From: Vibrio ruber DSM 16370
GTDB taxonomy: Bacteria; Pseudomonadota; Gammaproteobacteria; Enterobacterales; Vibrionaceae
DNA length: 64,000 nucleotides
Direction: 5' to 3'
Assembly (NCBI RefSeq): GCF_900163965.1
Contig: NZ_FULE01000014.1
Coordinates: 62,001 to 126,000, forward strand
Made by a program: the position numbers and the translations under genes. Shown here one piece after another: positions 36,795 to 47,274 of the stretch. The notes beneath the pieces were generated by a model, which had not been told where the DNA came from, did no database searches, and worked only from the letters and a program-made list of their open reading frames with translations. The stretch's first letter is position 1. Each line of letters opens with the position of its first letter.

Positions 36795-37960
36795 TATTTA
36801 CCCTCCGCAGCAGCTACAACTTTCTCAGCAGCTTCAGTTAACGAAGTTGCAGCAATAATGTTCAATCCACTCTCATCCAGCTTCTGTGTACCCAGCTCAG
36901 CGTTGTTCCCTTCGAGACGAACCACAACCGGTACAGACACACCGACTTCCTCTACGGCACCGATAATACCATCGGCAATCAGGTCACAACGGACGATACC
37001 ACCGAAGATATTGACCAGAACTGCTTTTACATTACTGTCGGAAAGAATAATTTTGAAAGCTTCAGTCACACGCTCTTTCGTCGCACCACCACCAACATCA
37101 AGGAAGTTAGCCGGGCTACCGCCATGCAGGTTAACGATATCCATCGTCCCCATTGCCAGACCGGCACCATTAACCATACAGCCGATATTTCCATCGAGTG
37201 CTACGTAGTTCAGTTCCCACTGTGCAGCGTGAGCTTCACGCTCATCTTCCTGTGAAGGATCGTGCATCTCTCTCAGTTTTGGCTGACGATACAATGCATT
37301 TGAATCGATGTTGATTTTCCCGTCGAGACACACCAGATTACCGTCTCCGGTAATAATCAGCGGGTTAATTTCAAGCAACGCCAGATCATACTGACTGAAC
37401 ATTTCACCAAGACCCATGAAGATTTTGACGAATTGTTTAATCTGATCCCCTTTCAGACCCAGCTTAAATGCCAGCTCACGCCCTTGATAAGCTTGTGGGC
37501 CGACGAGTGGATCGATGGCTGCTTTATGAATCAGTTCTGGTGTTTCTTCAGCAACTTTCTCAATTTCAACGCCACCTTCAGTCGATGCCATAAAGACAAC
37601 ACGACGGCTGGAGCGATCAACCACAGCACCAAGATAAAGTTCGTTGGCGATATCAGATGCAGCTTCAACTAAGATTTTTGTCACCGGCTGACCATTGGCA
37701 TCGGTCTGGTAAGTCACCAGGTTCTTCCCGAGCCATTTCTGGGCAAAATCACGAATACCATCTTTTGTATCGTGCAGTTCAACGCCACCGGCTTTTCCCC
37801 GGCCACCCGCGTGAACCTGACATTTTACGACCCATTTTGTCCCGCCGATTTTACCGGTGGCTTCAGCAGCTTCCTGTGGCGTGCTGCACGCATAACCATC
37901 AGGAACCGGCAGACCAAATTCTGCAAAGAGCTGTTTGGCTTGATATTCATGCAAATTCAT
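36794..37960 (-). CDS. sucC: Succinyl-CoA synthetase beta subunit
   Basis: A 388-residue subunit with an N-terminal ATP-grasp domain ([35 protein letters not shown]) and a C-terminal ligase domain ([27 protein letters not shown]). It binds the nucleotide and succinate. The length equals that of E. coli SucC. It lies 195 bp downstream of sucB, with two hairpins between, so it may have its own promoter or a processing site. Confidence 0.97.
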   Translation of the reverse strand: MNLHEYQAKQLFAEFGLPVPDGYACSTPQEAAEATGKIGGTKWVVKCQVHAGGRGKAGGVELHDTKDGIRDFAQKWLGKNLVTYQTDANGQPVTKILVEAASDIANELYLGAVVDRSSRRVVFMASTEGGVEIEKVAEETPELIHKAAIDPLVGPQAYQGRELAFKLGLKGDQIKQFVKIFMGLGEMFSQYDLALLEINPLIITGDGNLVCLDGKINIDSNALYRQPKLREMHDPSQEDEREAHAAQWELNYVALDGNIGCMVNGAGLAMGTMDIVNLHGGSPANFLDVGGGATKERVTEAFKIILSDSNVKAVLVNIFGGIVRCDLIADGIIGAVEEVGVSVPVVVRLEGNNAELGTQKLDESGLNIIAATSLTEAAEKVVAAAEGK

Positions 37961-38114
37961 TGTGCTATTCCGTTGTATATTATTTTTTCATTCAATTTCG
38001 CTTCCACGAAACGAAACATTTTGCAGGGTACTCAGTACGCGCTGAAACATGACGGCATGTTTATTTCCATACATGCTGACAACACAAGACCAGGTGTTGA
38101 GCAACCCAGCCTGC

Positions 38115-38146
38115 ATGGCAGATACCCGGAAGAAGATATCTGCCAT
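38115..38146 (-). repeat. Hairpin between sucB and sucC
   Basis: Perfect 10-bp arms (ATGGCAGATA / TATCTGCCAT) around a 12-nt loop. A second small hairpin (AAACATG / CATGTTT) lies at 38045-38062. No strong T-run follows on the minus strand. An mRNA-processing or attenuation role is inferred. Confidence 0.5.
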
Positions 38147-38155
38147 TTTCATTTA

Positions 38156-39364
38156 TTACACATCCAACAACAGACGTGTCGGATCTTCCAGCAATTCTTT
38201 AATTGTGACGAGGAACCCGACGGATTCACGGCCATCAATCAGACGATGGTCATAAGAAAGTGCCAGATACATCATCGGCAAAATTTCTACTTTGCCGTCA
38301 ACCGCCATCGGACGATCTTGAATTTTATGCATCCCAAGAATCGCAGCCTGAGGTGGGTTGATGATTGGCGTTGACATTAAAGAGCCAAAGACACCACCGT
38401 TGGTCACGGTAAAGTTACCACCCGTCAGTTCTTCTACGGTTAATTTACCGTCCCGGCCTTTTTCTGCCAGTGCTTTAATGCCTTTTTCGATCTCAGCAAC
38501 ACTCAACATATCGCAGTCTTTCAGAACAGGCGTCACCAGACCACGTGGCGTTGACACAGCAATACTGATATCAAAGAAGTTGTGATAGACAATATCACTC
38601 CCATCAATGGAAGCATTCACTTCAGGATAACGCTTCAGTGCTTCTGTGACGGCTTTGATGTAGAACGACATAAACCCGAGACGGATATCATGTCTCTTCT
38701 CAAACAGATCTTTGTACTGTTTGCGCAGATCCATGATGGGTTTCATGTTGACTTCATTGAATGTCGTCAACATAGCTGTACTGTTTTTCGCTTCCAGAAG
38801 CCGCTCGGCAACCCGCTTACGTAAACGAGTCATCGGAACGCGTTTTTCGCTTCTTGCAGCGGCAGGGACAGCAACCGACTCCGGTTGATCCGCAGTCGCA
38901 TCTTTTGACGCTGACGCCAGATATGCTTCAACGTCTTCCCGGGTAATACGCCCACCAACACCGGAACCTTTCACCTGAGACACTTCAAGGCCGTGCTCTG
39001 CCATCAAACGACGCACCGCAGGACTCAACGCATCATTGGTCTCTTCATTCAGGTTCGCTTTATGGCGTTTGTCCGGTGAAGGCTGTGTTGACGTGGTTTT
39101 CTCAGACGTTGGCTCACCGGCAACAGCACCGGGCTTAAGCTTCCCTAGCAATTGCTTTGATGTCACCGTGGCACCTTCATCCTGCTCAATCGATTCAAGC
39201 ACGCCCGATTCTGGCGCTGGTACTTCTAAAACAACTTTGTCTGTTTCGATTTCAACGAGGACTTCATCACGCTCAACCGCATCACCCGCTTTTTTATGCC
39301 AAGTTGCTACGGTTGCATCTGCTACCGATTCAGGTAAATCCGGAACCAGAATTTCAACTGTCAT
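38156..39364 (-). CDS. sucB: 2-oxoglutarate dehydrogenase E2 (dihydrolipoyl succinyltransferase)
   Basis: A 402-residue E2 core protein. The N-terminal lipoyl domain has the lipoyl-lysine in [17 protein letters not shown] (about residue 43). A Ser/Thr/Pro-rich linker leads to the peripheral-subunit-binding domain ([20 protein letters not shown], residues about 113-132). The catalytic domain ends with the active histidine motif [17 protein letters not shown]. It transfers succinyl groups to CoA. It follows sucA after 27 bp. The E3 subunit gene is not in the window. Confidence 0.97.
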   Translation of the reverse strand: MTVEILVPDLPESVADATVATWHKKAGDAVERDEVLVEIETDKVVLEVPAPESGVLESIEQDEGATVTSKQLLGKLKPGAVAGEPTSEKTTSTQPSPDKRHKANLNEETNDALSPAVRRLMAEHGLEVSQVKGSGVGGRITREDVEAYLASASKDATADQPESVAVPAAARSEKRVPMTRLRKRVAERLLEAKNSTAMLTTFNEVNMKPIMDLRKQYKDLFEKRHDIRLGFMSFYIKAVTEALKRYPEVNASIDGSDIVYHNFFDISIAVSTPRGLVTPVLKDCDMLSVAEIEKGIKALAEKGRDGKLTVEELTGGNFTVTNGGVFGSLMSTPIINPPQAAILGMHKIQDRPMAVDGKVEILPMMYLALSYDHRLIDGRESVGFLVTIKELLEDPTRLLLDV

Positions 39365-39391
39365 ACCTATTTTTCCTTTTATTTCTAGTTC

Positions 39392-42205
39392 TTAATCTAG
39401 TTTCAACGCATCATCAACGAGCGCTTTCTGCTGTTTCAAATGGACCGACATATAACCAACAGCCGGAGAAGCCGAAGCAGGACGTCCTGCATATTTCAGT
39501 TCAGCGCCGGCAGGAATTGCAGCTCGGAAATTATGTTGGCTACTGTACCATGCGCCCTGATTCTGTGGTTCTTCCTGACACCAGACATAATCCACAACAT
39601 TGGTATAAGGGGCTATTGCTGCCTGAACATCTTCCAATGGGAATGGATACAATTGTTCGATACGGACAATTGCGACATCACCTTGCTCATTACTACGCCG
39701 CTGTGCCAGCAAATCGTAATAAACTTTACCCGAACAGAAGACAACGCGCTTCACCTGAGCTGCATCAAGTTCATCAACTTCCGGAATCGCCGGCTGGAAA
39801 GTACCGCTTGCCAAATCGTCCATCGAAGATACACATAACGGGTGCCGTAACAGGGATTTAGGCGACATCACAATCAAAGGACGACGCATCGGACGAATCA
39901 CTTGACGTCGTAACATGTGGTAAACCTGAGCCGGTGTCGAAGGCACGATCACCTGCATATTTTGCTCAGCACAAAGTTGCAAGTAGCGTTCGAGACGTGC
40001 GGAAGAGTGTTCCGGTCCCTGACCTTCATAACCATGAGGTAACAGCATAGTAATACCGCATAAGCGGGCCCATTTCTGTTCACCAGAAGAAATGAACTGA
40101 TCAATCACAACCTGAGCACCATTGGCGAAATCACCAAATTGCGCTTCCCAGATCGTTAGGCCGCCGGGTTCAGCTGTCGCATAACCATATTCAAAAGCCA
40201 GTACAGCTTCTTCAGACAACACAGAATCAATGACTTGGAATGGCCCCTGATTACTGTGAAGATTCTTCAGCGGAACATAGGTACTTGCGTCATTTTGGTT
40301 ATGAAGAACAGAGTGGCGGTGGAAGAATGTTCCCCGTCCTGAATCCTGTCCGGAAATACGGATTCGGTGACCATCATCAACCAATGTTGCATAGGCCAGA
40401 ATCTCTGCCATCCCCCAGTCCAGTAATTTCTCACCGTTAATCATCGCCAGACGGTCAGTGTAAATCTTCTCGACCCGGCTTTGCAGTTGATGACTTTCCG
40501 GATACAAGCAAACACGTTTGCCAATATCTTTCAGCCGCTCGAGGTCAAACTCGTTTTTCCACGTTTCATCCCACTCATGAGACAAGTAGGGTGACCAGTC
40601 AACTGAATGCATTGCCATCGGACGCCATTCTTTGACAACCACTTCACCATGGTCCAAAGCATCCCGGTATTCGTTAACGGCCTGAGTGACAAATTCAGCA
40701 TCAATATCCTGACGTTCAATCAGCAAATCACCATATAATTTACGTGGTGTCGGATGCTTTTTAATTTTTTGGTACATCAGAGGCTGAGTCGCATTCGGCT
40801 CATCTGCTTCGTTGTGACCATGACGGCGATAACAAACCAGATCGATCACCACATCCTGACGAAACGTATTCCGATAATCCAACGCAATATGGGTGACAAA
40901 TGCAACCGCTTCCGGATCGTCGGCATTGACGTGGAAAATCGGCGCCTGAACCATTTTTGCAATATCAGTACAATACATGGTCGAACGCGTATCTCGTGGA
41001 TTTGAGGTGGTAAATCCGACCTGATTATTAATCACGATACGAACGGTACCACCGACCTGATAACCACGCGCCTGAGACATATTAAATGTTTCCGCAACCA
41101 CGCCCTGACCAACCACAGCAGAGTCACCGTGAATGGTAATCGGCAGTACTTTTGAACCATCTTTATCACCCAGACGATCCTGACGAGCCCGTACCGACCC
41201 CATCACAACAGGGTTAACGATTTCCAAATGGGACGGGTTAAACGCCAATGCTAAATGGATGTTTCCACCCGGGGTGGCAAAATCAGCAGAGAATCCCTGG
41301 TGATATTTCACATCACCGGTTCCCCATGTTTCATCATGCTTACCCGCAAACTCATCAAATAAATCCTGAGGACGCTTGCCTAAGACATTGACCAGCATGT
41401 TCAGACGCCCACGGTGAGCCATCCCAACAACCGCTTCGCGCATCCCCTGAGAACCGGCACGACGGATCAATTCTTTCATCATTGGAATGAGTGCATCACC
41501 GCCTTCGAGAGAGAAGCGTTTTGCGCCGGGGAATTTTGCCCCCAGATAGCGCTCTAGCCCCTCAGCAGCAGTTAGCTCCTCAAGGAAAGTAATTTTCTCT
41601 TCTTTAGTAAAGGACGGCTGGCCGACAACCGACTCCAGACGCTGCTGAATCCAGCGCTTTTGCTCGGTATTGGTCATGTGCATATATTCAGCACCGATAG
41701 ACCCGCAATAGATTTGATTCAGAGACTCATATATGTCCTTGAGCTTCATGGTCTCCTGACCTATCGCAAAAGAACCGACATTGAATGTCTCTTCCATGTC
41801 TTCGGGGTTAAGATTATGAAATGAGGGGGCAAGCTCAGCCACTACCGGCCGCTGCCATAGACCGAGAGGGTCTAACTGAGCTGCTTCATGACCGCGAAAG
41901 CGGTACGCATTAATTAACTGTAATACTTTTACTTGTTTTGCATCGACATCGGGGTCACTAACTTGGACATTGTAATGCTTTGTCTCTTGAGCGAGTCGAC
42001 GGAAGTAGTCACGGACACGTGAATGCGGTTGTTCAACCCCATTGCTATCGTCAGGGCGAGCAAGCCCTTCAAAAACACGTCTCCACTCCTCACTTACCAG
42101 GTCGGGATCACTTAAATAGAGTTCGTAGATATCTTCTACGTACGTTGCATTGGCGCCAGCCAAGTGTGAAGACTCGAGCCATGCCTTCATCACGCCGTTG
42201 TGCAT
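39392..42205 (-). CDS. sucA: 2-oxoglutarate dehydrogenase E1
   Basis: A 937-residue thiamine-diphosphate enzyme that decarboxylates 2-oxoglutarate. The N-terminus (HNGVMKAWLESSHLAGANAT) is typical of Vibrio SucA. Later signatures include GMAHRGRLNMLVNVLGK, HGDSAVVGQGVVAETFNMS, and GQDSGRGTFFHRHSVLHNQ. It lies in the order sdhB-sucA-sucB, 87 bp from sdhB with a UUCG hairpin between. Length is close to E. coli (933). Confidence 0.97.
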   Translation of the reverse strand: MHNGVMKAWLESSHLAGANATYVEDIYELYLSDPDLVSEEWRRVFEGLARPDDSNGVEQPHSRVRDYFRRLAQETKHYNVQVSDPDVDAKQVKVLQLINAYRFRGHEAAQLDPLGLWQRPVVAELAPSFHNLNPEDMEETFNVGSFAIGQETMKLKDIYESLNQIYCGSIGAEYMHMTNTEQKRWIQQRLESVVGQPSFTKEEKITFLEELTAAEGLERYLGAKFPGAKRFSLEGGDALIPMMKELIRRAGSQGMREAVVGMAHRGRLNMLVNVLGKRPQDLFDEFAGKHDETWGTGDVKYHQGFSADFATPGGNIHLALAFNPSHLEIVNPVVMGSVRARQDRLGDKDGSKVLPITIHGDSAVVGQGVVAETFNMSQARGYQVGGTVRIVINNQVGFTTSNPRDTRSTMYCTDIAKMVQAPIFHVNADDPEAVAFVTHIALDYRNTFRQDVVIDLVCYRRHGHNEADEPNATQPLMYQKIKKHPTPRKLYGDLLIERQDIDAEFVTQAVNEYRDALDHGEVVVKEWRPMAMHSVDWSPYLSHEWDETWKNEFDLERLKDIGKRVCLYPESHQLQSRVEKIYTDRLAMINGEKLLDWGMAEILAYATLVDDGHRIRISGQDSGRGTFFHRHSVLHNQNDASTYVPLKNLHSNQGPFQVIDSVLSEEAVLAFEYGYATAEPGGLTIWEAQFGDFANGAQVVIDQFISSGEQKWARLCGITMLLPHGYEGQGPEHSSARLERYLQLCAEQNMQVIVPSTPAQVYHMLRRQVIRPMRRPLIVMSPKSLLRHPLCVSSMDDLASGTFQPAIPEVDELDAAQVKRVVFCSGKVYYDLLAQRRSNEQGDVAIVRIEQLYPFPLEDVQAAIAPYTNVVDYVWCQEEPQNQGAWYSSQHNFRAAIPAGAELKYAGRPASASPAVGYMSVHLKQQKALVDDALKLD

Positions 42206-42263
42206 ATTTTCCCTTTACCAGTAGTTTTCACGTTTTGCTACGGTCTACGCCGTGCTCTGAAAA

Positions 42264-42283
42264 TGCAGGTCCGAAGACCTGCA
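42264..42283 (-). terminator. UUCG-loop hairpin between sdhB and sucA
   Basis: On the minus strand TGCAGGTC-TTCG-GACCTGCA is followed by TTTT. The stable tetraloop and short T-run suggest partial termination or a processing or stability element at the sdh/suc boundary. Confidence 0.5.
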
Positions 42284-42292
42284 AACCATCAT

Positions 42293-43003
42293 TTAAATGG
42301 AACGTTTGATCAACATTGATTTAATATGACCAATTGCCTTCGTTGGATTGAGACCTTTCGGACAAACACTGACACAATTCATGATGCCATGGCAACGGAA
42401 AACACTAAACGCATCATCAAGATTAGACAAGCGTTCATCTGTTGCCGTATCACGACTATCAATTAACCAACGATAAGCTGCCAACAGTCCGGCTGGTCCG
42501 ATGAATTTATCCGGATTCCACCAGAACGAAGGACAAGAAGTCGTACAGCATGCACACATAATACATTCATACAATCCATCCAAATGTTCACGCTCTTCAG
42601 GAGACTGTAAGTTTTCTCTGGATGGCGGTAAATTCCCATCGGCAATCAGATAGGGCTTCACTTTGGCGTAATTGTCGTAGAACTGTGTCATATCAACGAT
42701 CAAATCCCGAATGACCGGCAACCCCGGTAACGGCCGAATGACAATTTTATCGCCAGACAGGGCTGATAACGGTGTAATACAAGCCAAGCCATTTTTGCCA
42801 TTCATGTTCAAACCGTCAGAACCACAGACGCCTTCCCGACATGAACGACGAAATGCAATCGAAGGATCCTGCTCTTTCAGCTGAATCAATGCATCTAGTA
42901 CCATCATATCCGAACCTTCAGGAACGTCCAGCGTATAGTCCTTCATATAGGGCTTTTTATCCACATCCGGATTATAGCGATACAGAGAGAAGTTAAGCTT
43001 CAT
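42293..43003 (-). CDS. sdhB: Succinate dehydrogenase iron-sulfur subunit
   Basis: A 236-residue subunit with the [2Fe-2S] plant-type ferredoxin domain (RRSCREGVCGSDGLNMNGKNG in part) and two cysteine clusters for [4Fe-4S] and [3Fe-4S] centres (CIMCACCTTSCPSFWW; CHGIMNCVSVCPKGLNP). It passes electrons from the flavoprotein to quinone. ATG at 43003 is preferred: GGGGAGG is 8 nt upstream, and a GTG one codon earlier is in frame. It follows sdhA after 12 bp. Confidence 0.96.
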   Translation of the reverse strand: MKLNFSLYRYNPDVDKKPYMKDYTLDVPEGSDMMVLDALIQLKEQDPSIAFRRSCREGVCGSDGLNMNGKNGLACITPLSALSGDKIVIRPLPGLPVIRDLIVDMTQFYDNYAKVKPYLIADGNLPPSRENLQSPEEREHLDGLYECIMCACCTTSCPSFWWNPDKFIGPAGLLAAYRWLIDSRDTATDERLSNLDDAFSVFRCHGIMNCVSVCPKGLNPTKAIGHIKSMLIKRSI

Positions 43004-43018
43004 CACATTGTCCTCCCC

Positions 43019-44785
43019 TTAGTATGTACGAATCTTTGGTGGAAATGCATCACGATGAACCGGTGCCATATTGACATCACGTTTGCTCATCTGTTCAGTT
43101 TCCGGGTTATAAATCGAGTGGCATAACCAATTCGCATCATCCCGATCAGGATAATCAAAACGAGCATGAGCACCGCGACTCTCAGTCCGGTAATTGGCAG
43201 CAACAGCCGTTGAATAAGCAGTTTCCATCAAGTTATCCAACTCCAGACACTCAACACGCTGCGTATTAAATTCACTGGATTTGTCTGCAAGATGGGCTTC
43301 TTTCAAACGTTCACGGATCGCTTTTAGTTCTTCCAGGCCGTCAGCCATCGCATCCCCTTCACGGAATACCGAGAAGCTATGCTGCATACAAGCTTGAAGA
43401 TCTTTGCGGATTTGTACCGGGTCTTCGCCACCTTTGCTGTTTTCCCAGCGCATATAGCGAGACAGCGAAGCTTCAATATCTGATTCACTCACATCACGCG
43501 CTTCAGCCTGAGCCGCTAATGTTTCACCCAGATGCAGACCAGTTGCACGACCAAAGACCACTAAATCAAGCAGCGAGTTCCCACCAAGACGATTGGCACC
43601 ATGCACAGAAACAGATGCAATTTCACCACAAGCGAATAAGCCCTGAACATCAACATCACGGCCAGAAGCATCTTGTTTCAATGCTTGCCCGGAAACCTGA
43701 GTCGGAACCCCGCCCATCATATAGTGACAGGTTGGAATAACCGGAATCGGTTCTTTCACTGGATCCACATGTGCAAATGTCCGGGAAAGTTCACAAATCC
43801 CCGGTAAACGGGATTCCAGAACTTCTTTACCCAGATGGTCGAGTTTCAGTTTGATATGCGGTCCCCATGGGCCGTCACAGCCACGCCCTTCGCGAATTTC
43901 AATCATCATTGAACGGGCAACAACGTCACGCCCCGCCAAATCTTTCGCATTCGGTGCGTAGCGCTCCATGAAACGCTCACCATCTTTATTCAGTAAGTAA
44001 CCGCCTTCGCCCCGGCAACCTTCAGTTACCAAAACACCGGCACCGGCAATCCCGGTTGGATGGAATTGCCACATTTCCATGTCTTGCATCGGAACACCGG
44101 CACGCAACGCCATCCCAACACCGTCACCGGTATTAATATGAGCATTGGTTGTCGAAGCGTAGATGCGTCCCGCACCACCGGTTGCCAGAATGGTTGCTTT
44201 CGACTTGAAGTAGCACACTTCACCCGTTTCCATACACAACGCAGTACATCCCATCACGACACCATCTTGGTTTTTCACCAAGTCCAGTGCATACCATTCT
44301 GAGAAGATAGTCGTTTTATGTTTGATATTCTGTTGATACAGGGTATGGAGTAAAGCATGACCGGTTCGGTCTGCAGCGGCGGCAGTTCTTGCCGCTTGCT
44401 CACCACCAAACTCTTTTGACTGACCGCCAAAAGGACGTTGATAGATAGAGCCATTTTCAAAACGGGAAAACGGCAGCCCCATCTTTTCTAACTCAATAAC
44501 AGACTCAGGGCCGTTTTTACACATGTATTCAATCGCATTTTGGTCACCGATGTAATCGGAACCTTTGACAGTATCGTACATATGCCATTGCCAATTGTCT
44601 TGATGCGAATTTCCTAGCGCTACGGTAATACCACCCTGTGCAGATACAGTATGAGAACGGGTAGGAAATACTTTAGACAGCAAAGCACAAGACAGGCCTT
44701 GCTCTGAAATTTGTAGTGCTGCTCTCATGCCCGCACCACCCGCGCCGATCACAACGGCGTCAAACTCTCGAACTGGAATAGTCAC
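43019..44785 (-). CDS. sdhA: Succinate dehydrogenase flavoprotein subunit
   Basis: A 588-residue FAD subunit that oxidises succinate. The dinucleotide fold is [18 protein letters not shown]. The covalent-FAD histidine sits in [12 protein letters not shown] (about residue 45). Substrate-site residues are in HYMMGGVPT and the helix [18 protein letters not shown]. The start codon is GTG, directly adjoining the sdhD stop. Length equals the E. coli subunit. Confidence 0.97.
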   Translation of the reverse strand: MTIPVREFDAVVIGAGGAGMRAALQISEQGLSCALLSKVFPTRSHTVSAQGGITVALGNSHQDNWQWHMYDTVKGSDYIGDQNAIEYMCKNGPESVIELEKMGLPFSRFENGSIYQRPFGGQSKEFGGEQAARTAAAADRTGHALLHTLYQQNIKHKTTIFSEWYALDLVKNQDGVVMGCTALCMETGEVCYFKSKATILATGGAGRIYASTTNAHINTGDGVGMALRAGVPMQDMEMWQFHPTGIAGAGVLVTEGCRGEGGYLLNKDGERFMERYAPNAKDLAGRDVVARSMMIEIREGRGCDGPWGPHIKLKLDHLGKEVLESRLPGICELSRTFAHVDPVKEPIPVIPTCHYMMGGVPTQVSGQALKQDASGRDVDVQGLFACGEIASVSVHGANRLGGNSLLDLVVFGRATGLHLGETLAAQAEARDVSESDIEASLSRYMRWENSKGGEDPVQIRKDLQACMQHSFSVFREGDAMADGLEELKAIRERLKEAHLADKSSEFNTQRVECLELDNLMETAYSTAVAANYRTESRGAHARFDYPDRDDANWLCHSIYNPETEQMSKRDVNMAPVHRDAFPPKIRTY

Positions 44786-45133
44786 TTAAGCACCCCACAA
44801 TACAAACAGGCCAGAGAAAAAATATCCGAATAGCACAGCAATTACGGCAAGCTGCAACAAGCCACGTAACGGTGTGGATTTCACATAATCCGTCAGAACC
44901 TGCCACAAACCGATCCAGCCGTGAATCAGAACGCTCACGAGGGCAATCATTGTGAAGACTTTTGTAAACGTACCACTCCAGAAATCAAGCCATAGTTGAT
45001 AGGTAATATCACCGGAGAAAGCAAAAAAACAAACAAGATAAACGGTATACAGGGCCATCAGAATTGCGGTTGCACGAACGAGTAAAAAGTCGTGAACCCC
45101 ATTACGCCCTACAGATGAAACATGCTTTACCAT
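44786..45133 (-). CDS. sdhD: Succinate dehydrogenase membrane anchor SdhD
   Basis: A 115-residue membrane anchor with three spans. GVHDFLLVRATAILMALYTVYL is the first (in part). The haem-region histidine is in ALVSVLIHGWIGLWQVLTDYVK (in part), and a third span ends FVLWGA. With SdhC it binds haem b and quinone. It overlaps the sdhC end by 7 nt. Confidence 0.94.
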   Translation of the reverse strand: MVKHVSSVGRNGVHDFLLVRATAILMALYTVYLVCFFAFSGDITYQLWLDFWSGTFTKVFTMIALVSVLIHGWIGLWQVLTDYVKSTPLRGLLQLAVIAVLFGYFFSGLFVLWGA

Positions 45134-45519
45134 ACCATGACTCCTGCAAGCAGAGATAAAACGACTGTCACGGCAAAGGTAATTTTTGCCGTTTGAGTAC
45201 CAGATTCCAACTCTTCAAAATAACCAAGATCCATGATCAGATGGCGAATACCACCGACAATATGGTAAGACAATGCTGTTAGTATCCCCCACAGGATAAA
45301 CTTCACAAAGAAGCCACCTACAAGTTCAGATGCATATTGAAAACCTTCCGGAGAAGATAACGAAACAGACAACAACCACAACAAAATTCCGATAGCTACA
45401 AAAGTGATTACACCTGAAACACGATGAAGAATAGATGCAATCGCAGTGATCGGAAAGCGGATGGTCTGCAAATCAAGATTTACGGGTCTTAAATTTCTTT
45501 CTTTCACAGGCTTGCTCAC
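45127..45519 (-). CDS. sdhC: Succinate dehydrogenase cytochrome b556 subunit SdhC
   Basis: A 130-residue membrane anchor with three spans. The family signature RPVNLDLQTIRFPITAIASI leads to LHRVSGVITFVAIGILLW. The haem-ligand histidine lies in LSYHIVGGIRHLIMD. The start is GTG at 45519 with GGGGAG upstream. It is the first gene of sdhCDAB-sucABCD and divergent from gltA. Confidence 0.95.
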   Translation of the reverse strand: MSKPVKERNLRPVNLDLQTIRFPITAIASILHRVSGVITFVAIGILLWLLSVSLSSPEGFQYASELVGGFFVKFILWGILTALSYHIVGGIRHLIMDLGYFEELESGTQTAKITFAVTVVLSLLAGVMVW

Positions 45520-45911
45520 TCAGCTCCCCATTGAGCATTATTGTTATAAACGAAGAGTCAGCCCTAACTGATAAGTTTTAACAATATTTATACAACTATA
45601 AGTAGGAAACGGACAAAAATTGATAAAAAGTTGTTAAAATTTGGTTAAGAAATGTAACATAATTTTCTTACTGGTCACTTCTTATACAGTCCAGACTGAC
45701 TGGATTCCCAGCCAATATAAGGCTCGCAACATTCTAATACAATTGACGTAACAATTTTTGCTACATAGAACATATTTTTAACTTAATTCGTGTAAAAAAC
45801 GCAATTGAGTGCACACATCACAGGAGAAGAATTGACTTTAATAAAATCCGGAGTTAAATATTCATTCGCAAACATCCTGGACGGATTAAATAATAAACAA
45901 AGGAGATTGTT
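45520..45911. other. Divergent sdhC-gltA intergenic region
   Basis: 392 bp of AT-rich regulatory DNA with promoters for both genes. It contains an ArcA-like repeat array (listed separately). A plus-strand frame at 45805-45999 overlaps the gltA start and has no family resemblance. Confidence 0.6.
45633..45658. promoter_or_regulatory. Possible ArcA direct-repeat array upstream of sdhC
   Basis: GTTAA at 45633, GTTAA at 45644 and GTAAC at 45654 are spaced 11 and 10 bp. This is the helical phasing of ArcA-P repeats, about 115-140 bp upstream of sdhC. ArcA represses sdh in enterics without oxygen; binding here is inference. Confidence 0.45.
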
Positions 45912-47201
45912 ATGGCAGATAAGAAAGCGACCCTTCATATTGAAGGTAAAGCGCCAATCGAACTGCCAATTATCAACGGTTCTATGGGACCCGAGGTAGT
46001 TGATGTTCGAAAACTGGGAGCCAATGGGTACTTTACTTATGATCCTGGTTTTCTTGCCACTGCATCTTGTGAATCTCAAATCACCTATATCGATGGTAAC
46101 AAAGGTGTGCTACTACATCGTGGTTATCCTATCGATCAATTAGCGAATAACGCAGACTACCTGGAAGTTTGTTATATTCTTCTTTATGGTGAAGCCCCAA
46201 ACAGGAAGCAATACTCAGAGTTTAAAAAGACAATTTCGCGCCATACGATGGTTCACGAGCAAATCGCTAGCTTTTTCCACGGTTTCCGACGAGATGCTCA
46301 CCCAATGGCGGTCATGGTAGGTGTTGTTGGTGCACTTGCTGCGTTCTATCATGATTCTCTAGATATCAACAACGACAGTCACCGGGAGATCGCTGCGTAC
46401 CGTCTTCTCTCAAAAATGCCGACACTGGCATCTATGTGTTATAAATACTCTGTCGGTCAACCATTCATTTATCCTCGCAACGACTTAGATTATGCGGAAA
46501 ACTTCCTTCATATGATGTTCGCAACACCATGTGAGGAATACGAAGTAAATCCAATTGTTGCCCGGGCAATGGATAAAATTTTCACCCTGCACGCTGATCA
46601 TGAACAGAATGCTTCAACGTCAACAGTCCGTCTGGCCGGTTCATCCGGTGCAAACCCATTTGCATGTATTGCAGCGGGGATTGCATCGTTATGGGGGCCT
46701 GCTCATGGCGGTGCAAACGAAGCGTGTCTGCGAATGCTTGAAGAAATTGGTAGTGTCGATCGCATTCCTGAATTCGTTGCCCGGGCAAAAGATAAGGACG
46801 ACCCATTCCGTCTGATGGGCTTCGGTCACCGGGTTTACAAGAATTATGATCCGCGTGCAACCGTGATGCGGGAGTCTTGTCATGAAGTTCTGAAAGAACT
46901 GAATATCGACGATCCATTACTGGATGTTGCCATGGAATTGGAAAGAATTGCTTTGTCTGACGACTACTTTGTCGATAAGAAACTTTACCCGAACGTTGAT
47001 TTCTATTCAGGTATTATTTTAAAAGCAATCGGTATTCCTATTTCTATGTTTACTGTGATTTTCGCAATGTCGCGCACCATTGGCTGGATTGCTCACTGGA
47101 ATGAAATGCACAGTGATCCTGAAAGTCGAATCGGTCGCCCTCGTCAGCTTTATACCGGATATAAACTTCGCGATTTTTCACCACTACACGAACGTGAATA
47201 A
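45912..47201 (+). CDS. gltA: Citrate synthase (type II)
   Basis: A 429-residue citrate synthase that condenses acetyl-CoA with oxaloacetate. Catalytic regions are [13 protein letters not shown] (near-family form [13 protein letters not shown]), [12 protein letters not shown] and [14 protein letters not shown], with the catalytic Asp in NVDFYSGII. Length matches the NADH-sensitive hexameric type of Gram-negatives (E. coli 427). AAAGGAGA precedes the ATG. It is divergent from the sdh-suc operon, so the two may share control. Confidence 0.97.
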   Translation: MADKKATLHIEGKAPIELPIINGSMGPEVVDVRKLGANGYFTYDPGFLATASCESQITYIDGNKGVLLHRGYPIDQLANNADYLEVCYILLYGEAPNRKQYSEFKKTISRHTMVHEQIASFFHGFRRDAHPMAVMVGVVGALAAFYHDSLDINNDSHREIAAYRLLSKMPTLASMCYKYSVGQPFIYPRNDLDYAENFLHMMFATPCEEYEVNPIVARAMDKIFTLHADHEQNASTSTVRLAGSSGANPFACIAAGIASLWGPAHGGANEACLRMLEEIGSVDRIPEFVARAKDKDDPFRLMGFGHRVYKNYDPRATVMRESCHEVLKELNIDDPLLDVAMELERIALSDDYFVDKKLYPNVDFYSGIILKAIGIPISMFTVIFAMSRTIGWIAHWNEMHSDPESRIGRPRQLYTGYKLRDFSPLHERE

Positions 47202-47226
47202 TAAAATCCAGATGTTTGCATAAATC

Positions 47227-47255
47227 AAAGGGCAGGTTGATAAAACCTGCCCTTT
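47227..47255. terminator. Bidirectional terminator between gltA and the Nif3-like gene
   Basis: A 12-bp stem (AAAGGGCAGGTT / AACCTGCCCTTT) with a 5-nt loop lies between the convergent genes. The T-run is short on both strands. Confidence 0.75.
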
Positions 47256-47274
47256 CGAGTCTTAGGCCATCAAT

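Noticed and set aside
45805..45999. Possible upstream open frame in the gltA leader
   Set aside because: Overlaps the gltA start in another frame. A GGAGAAG before a TTG at 45833 is suggestive, but nothing else supports translation.
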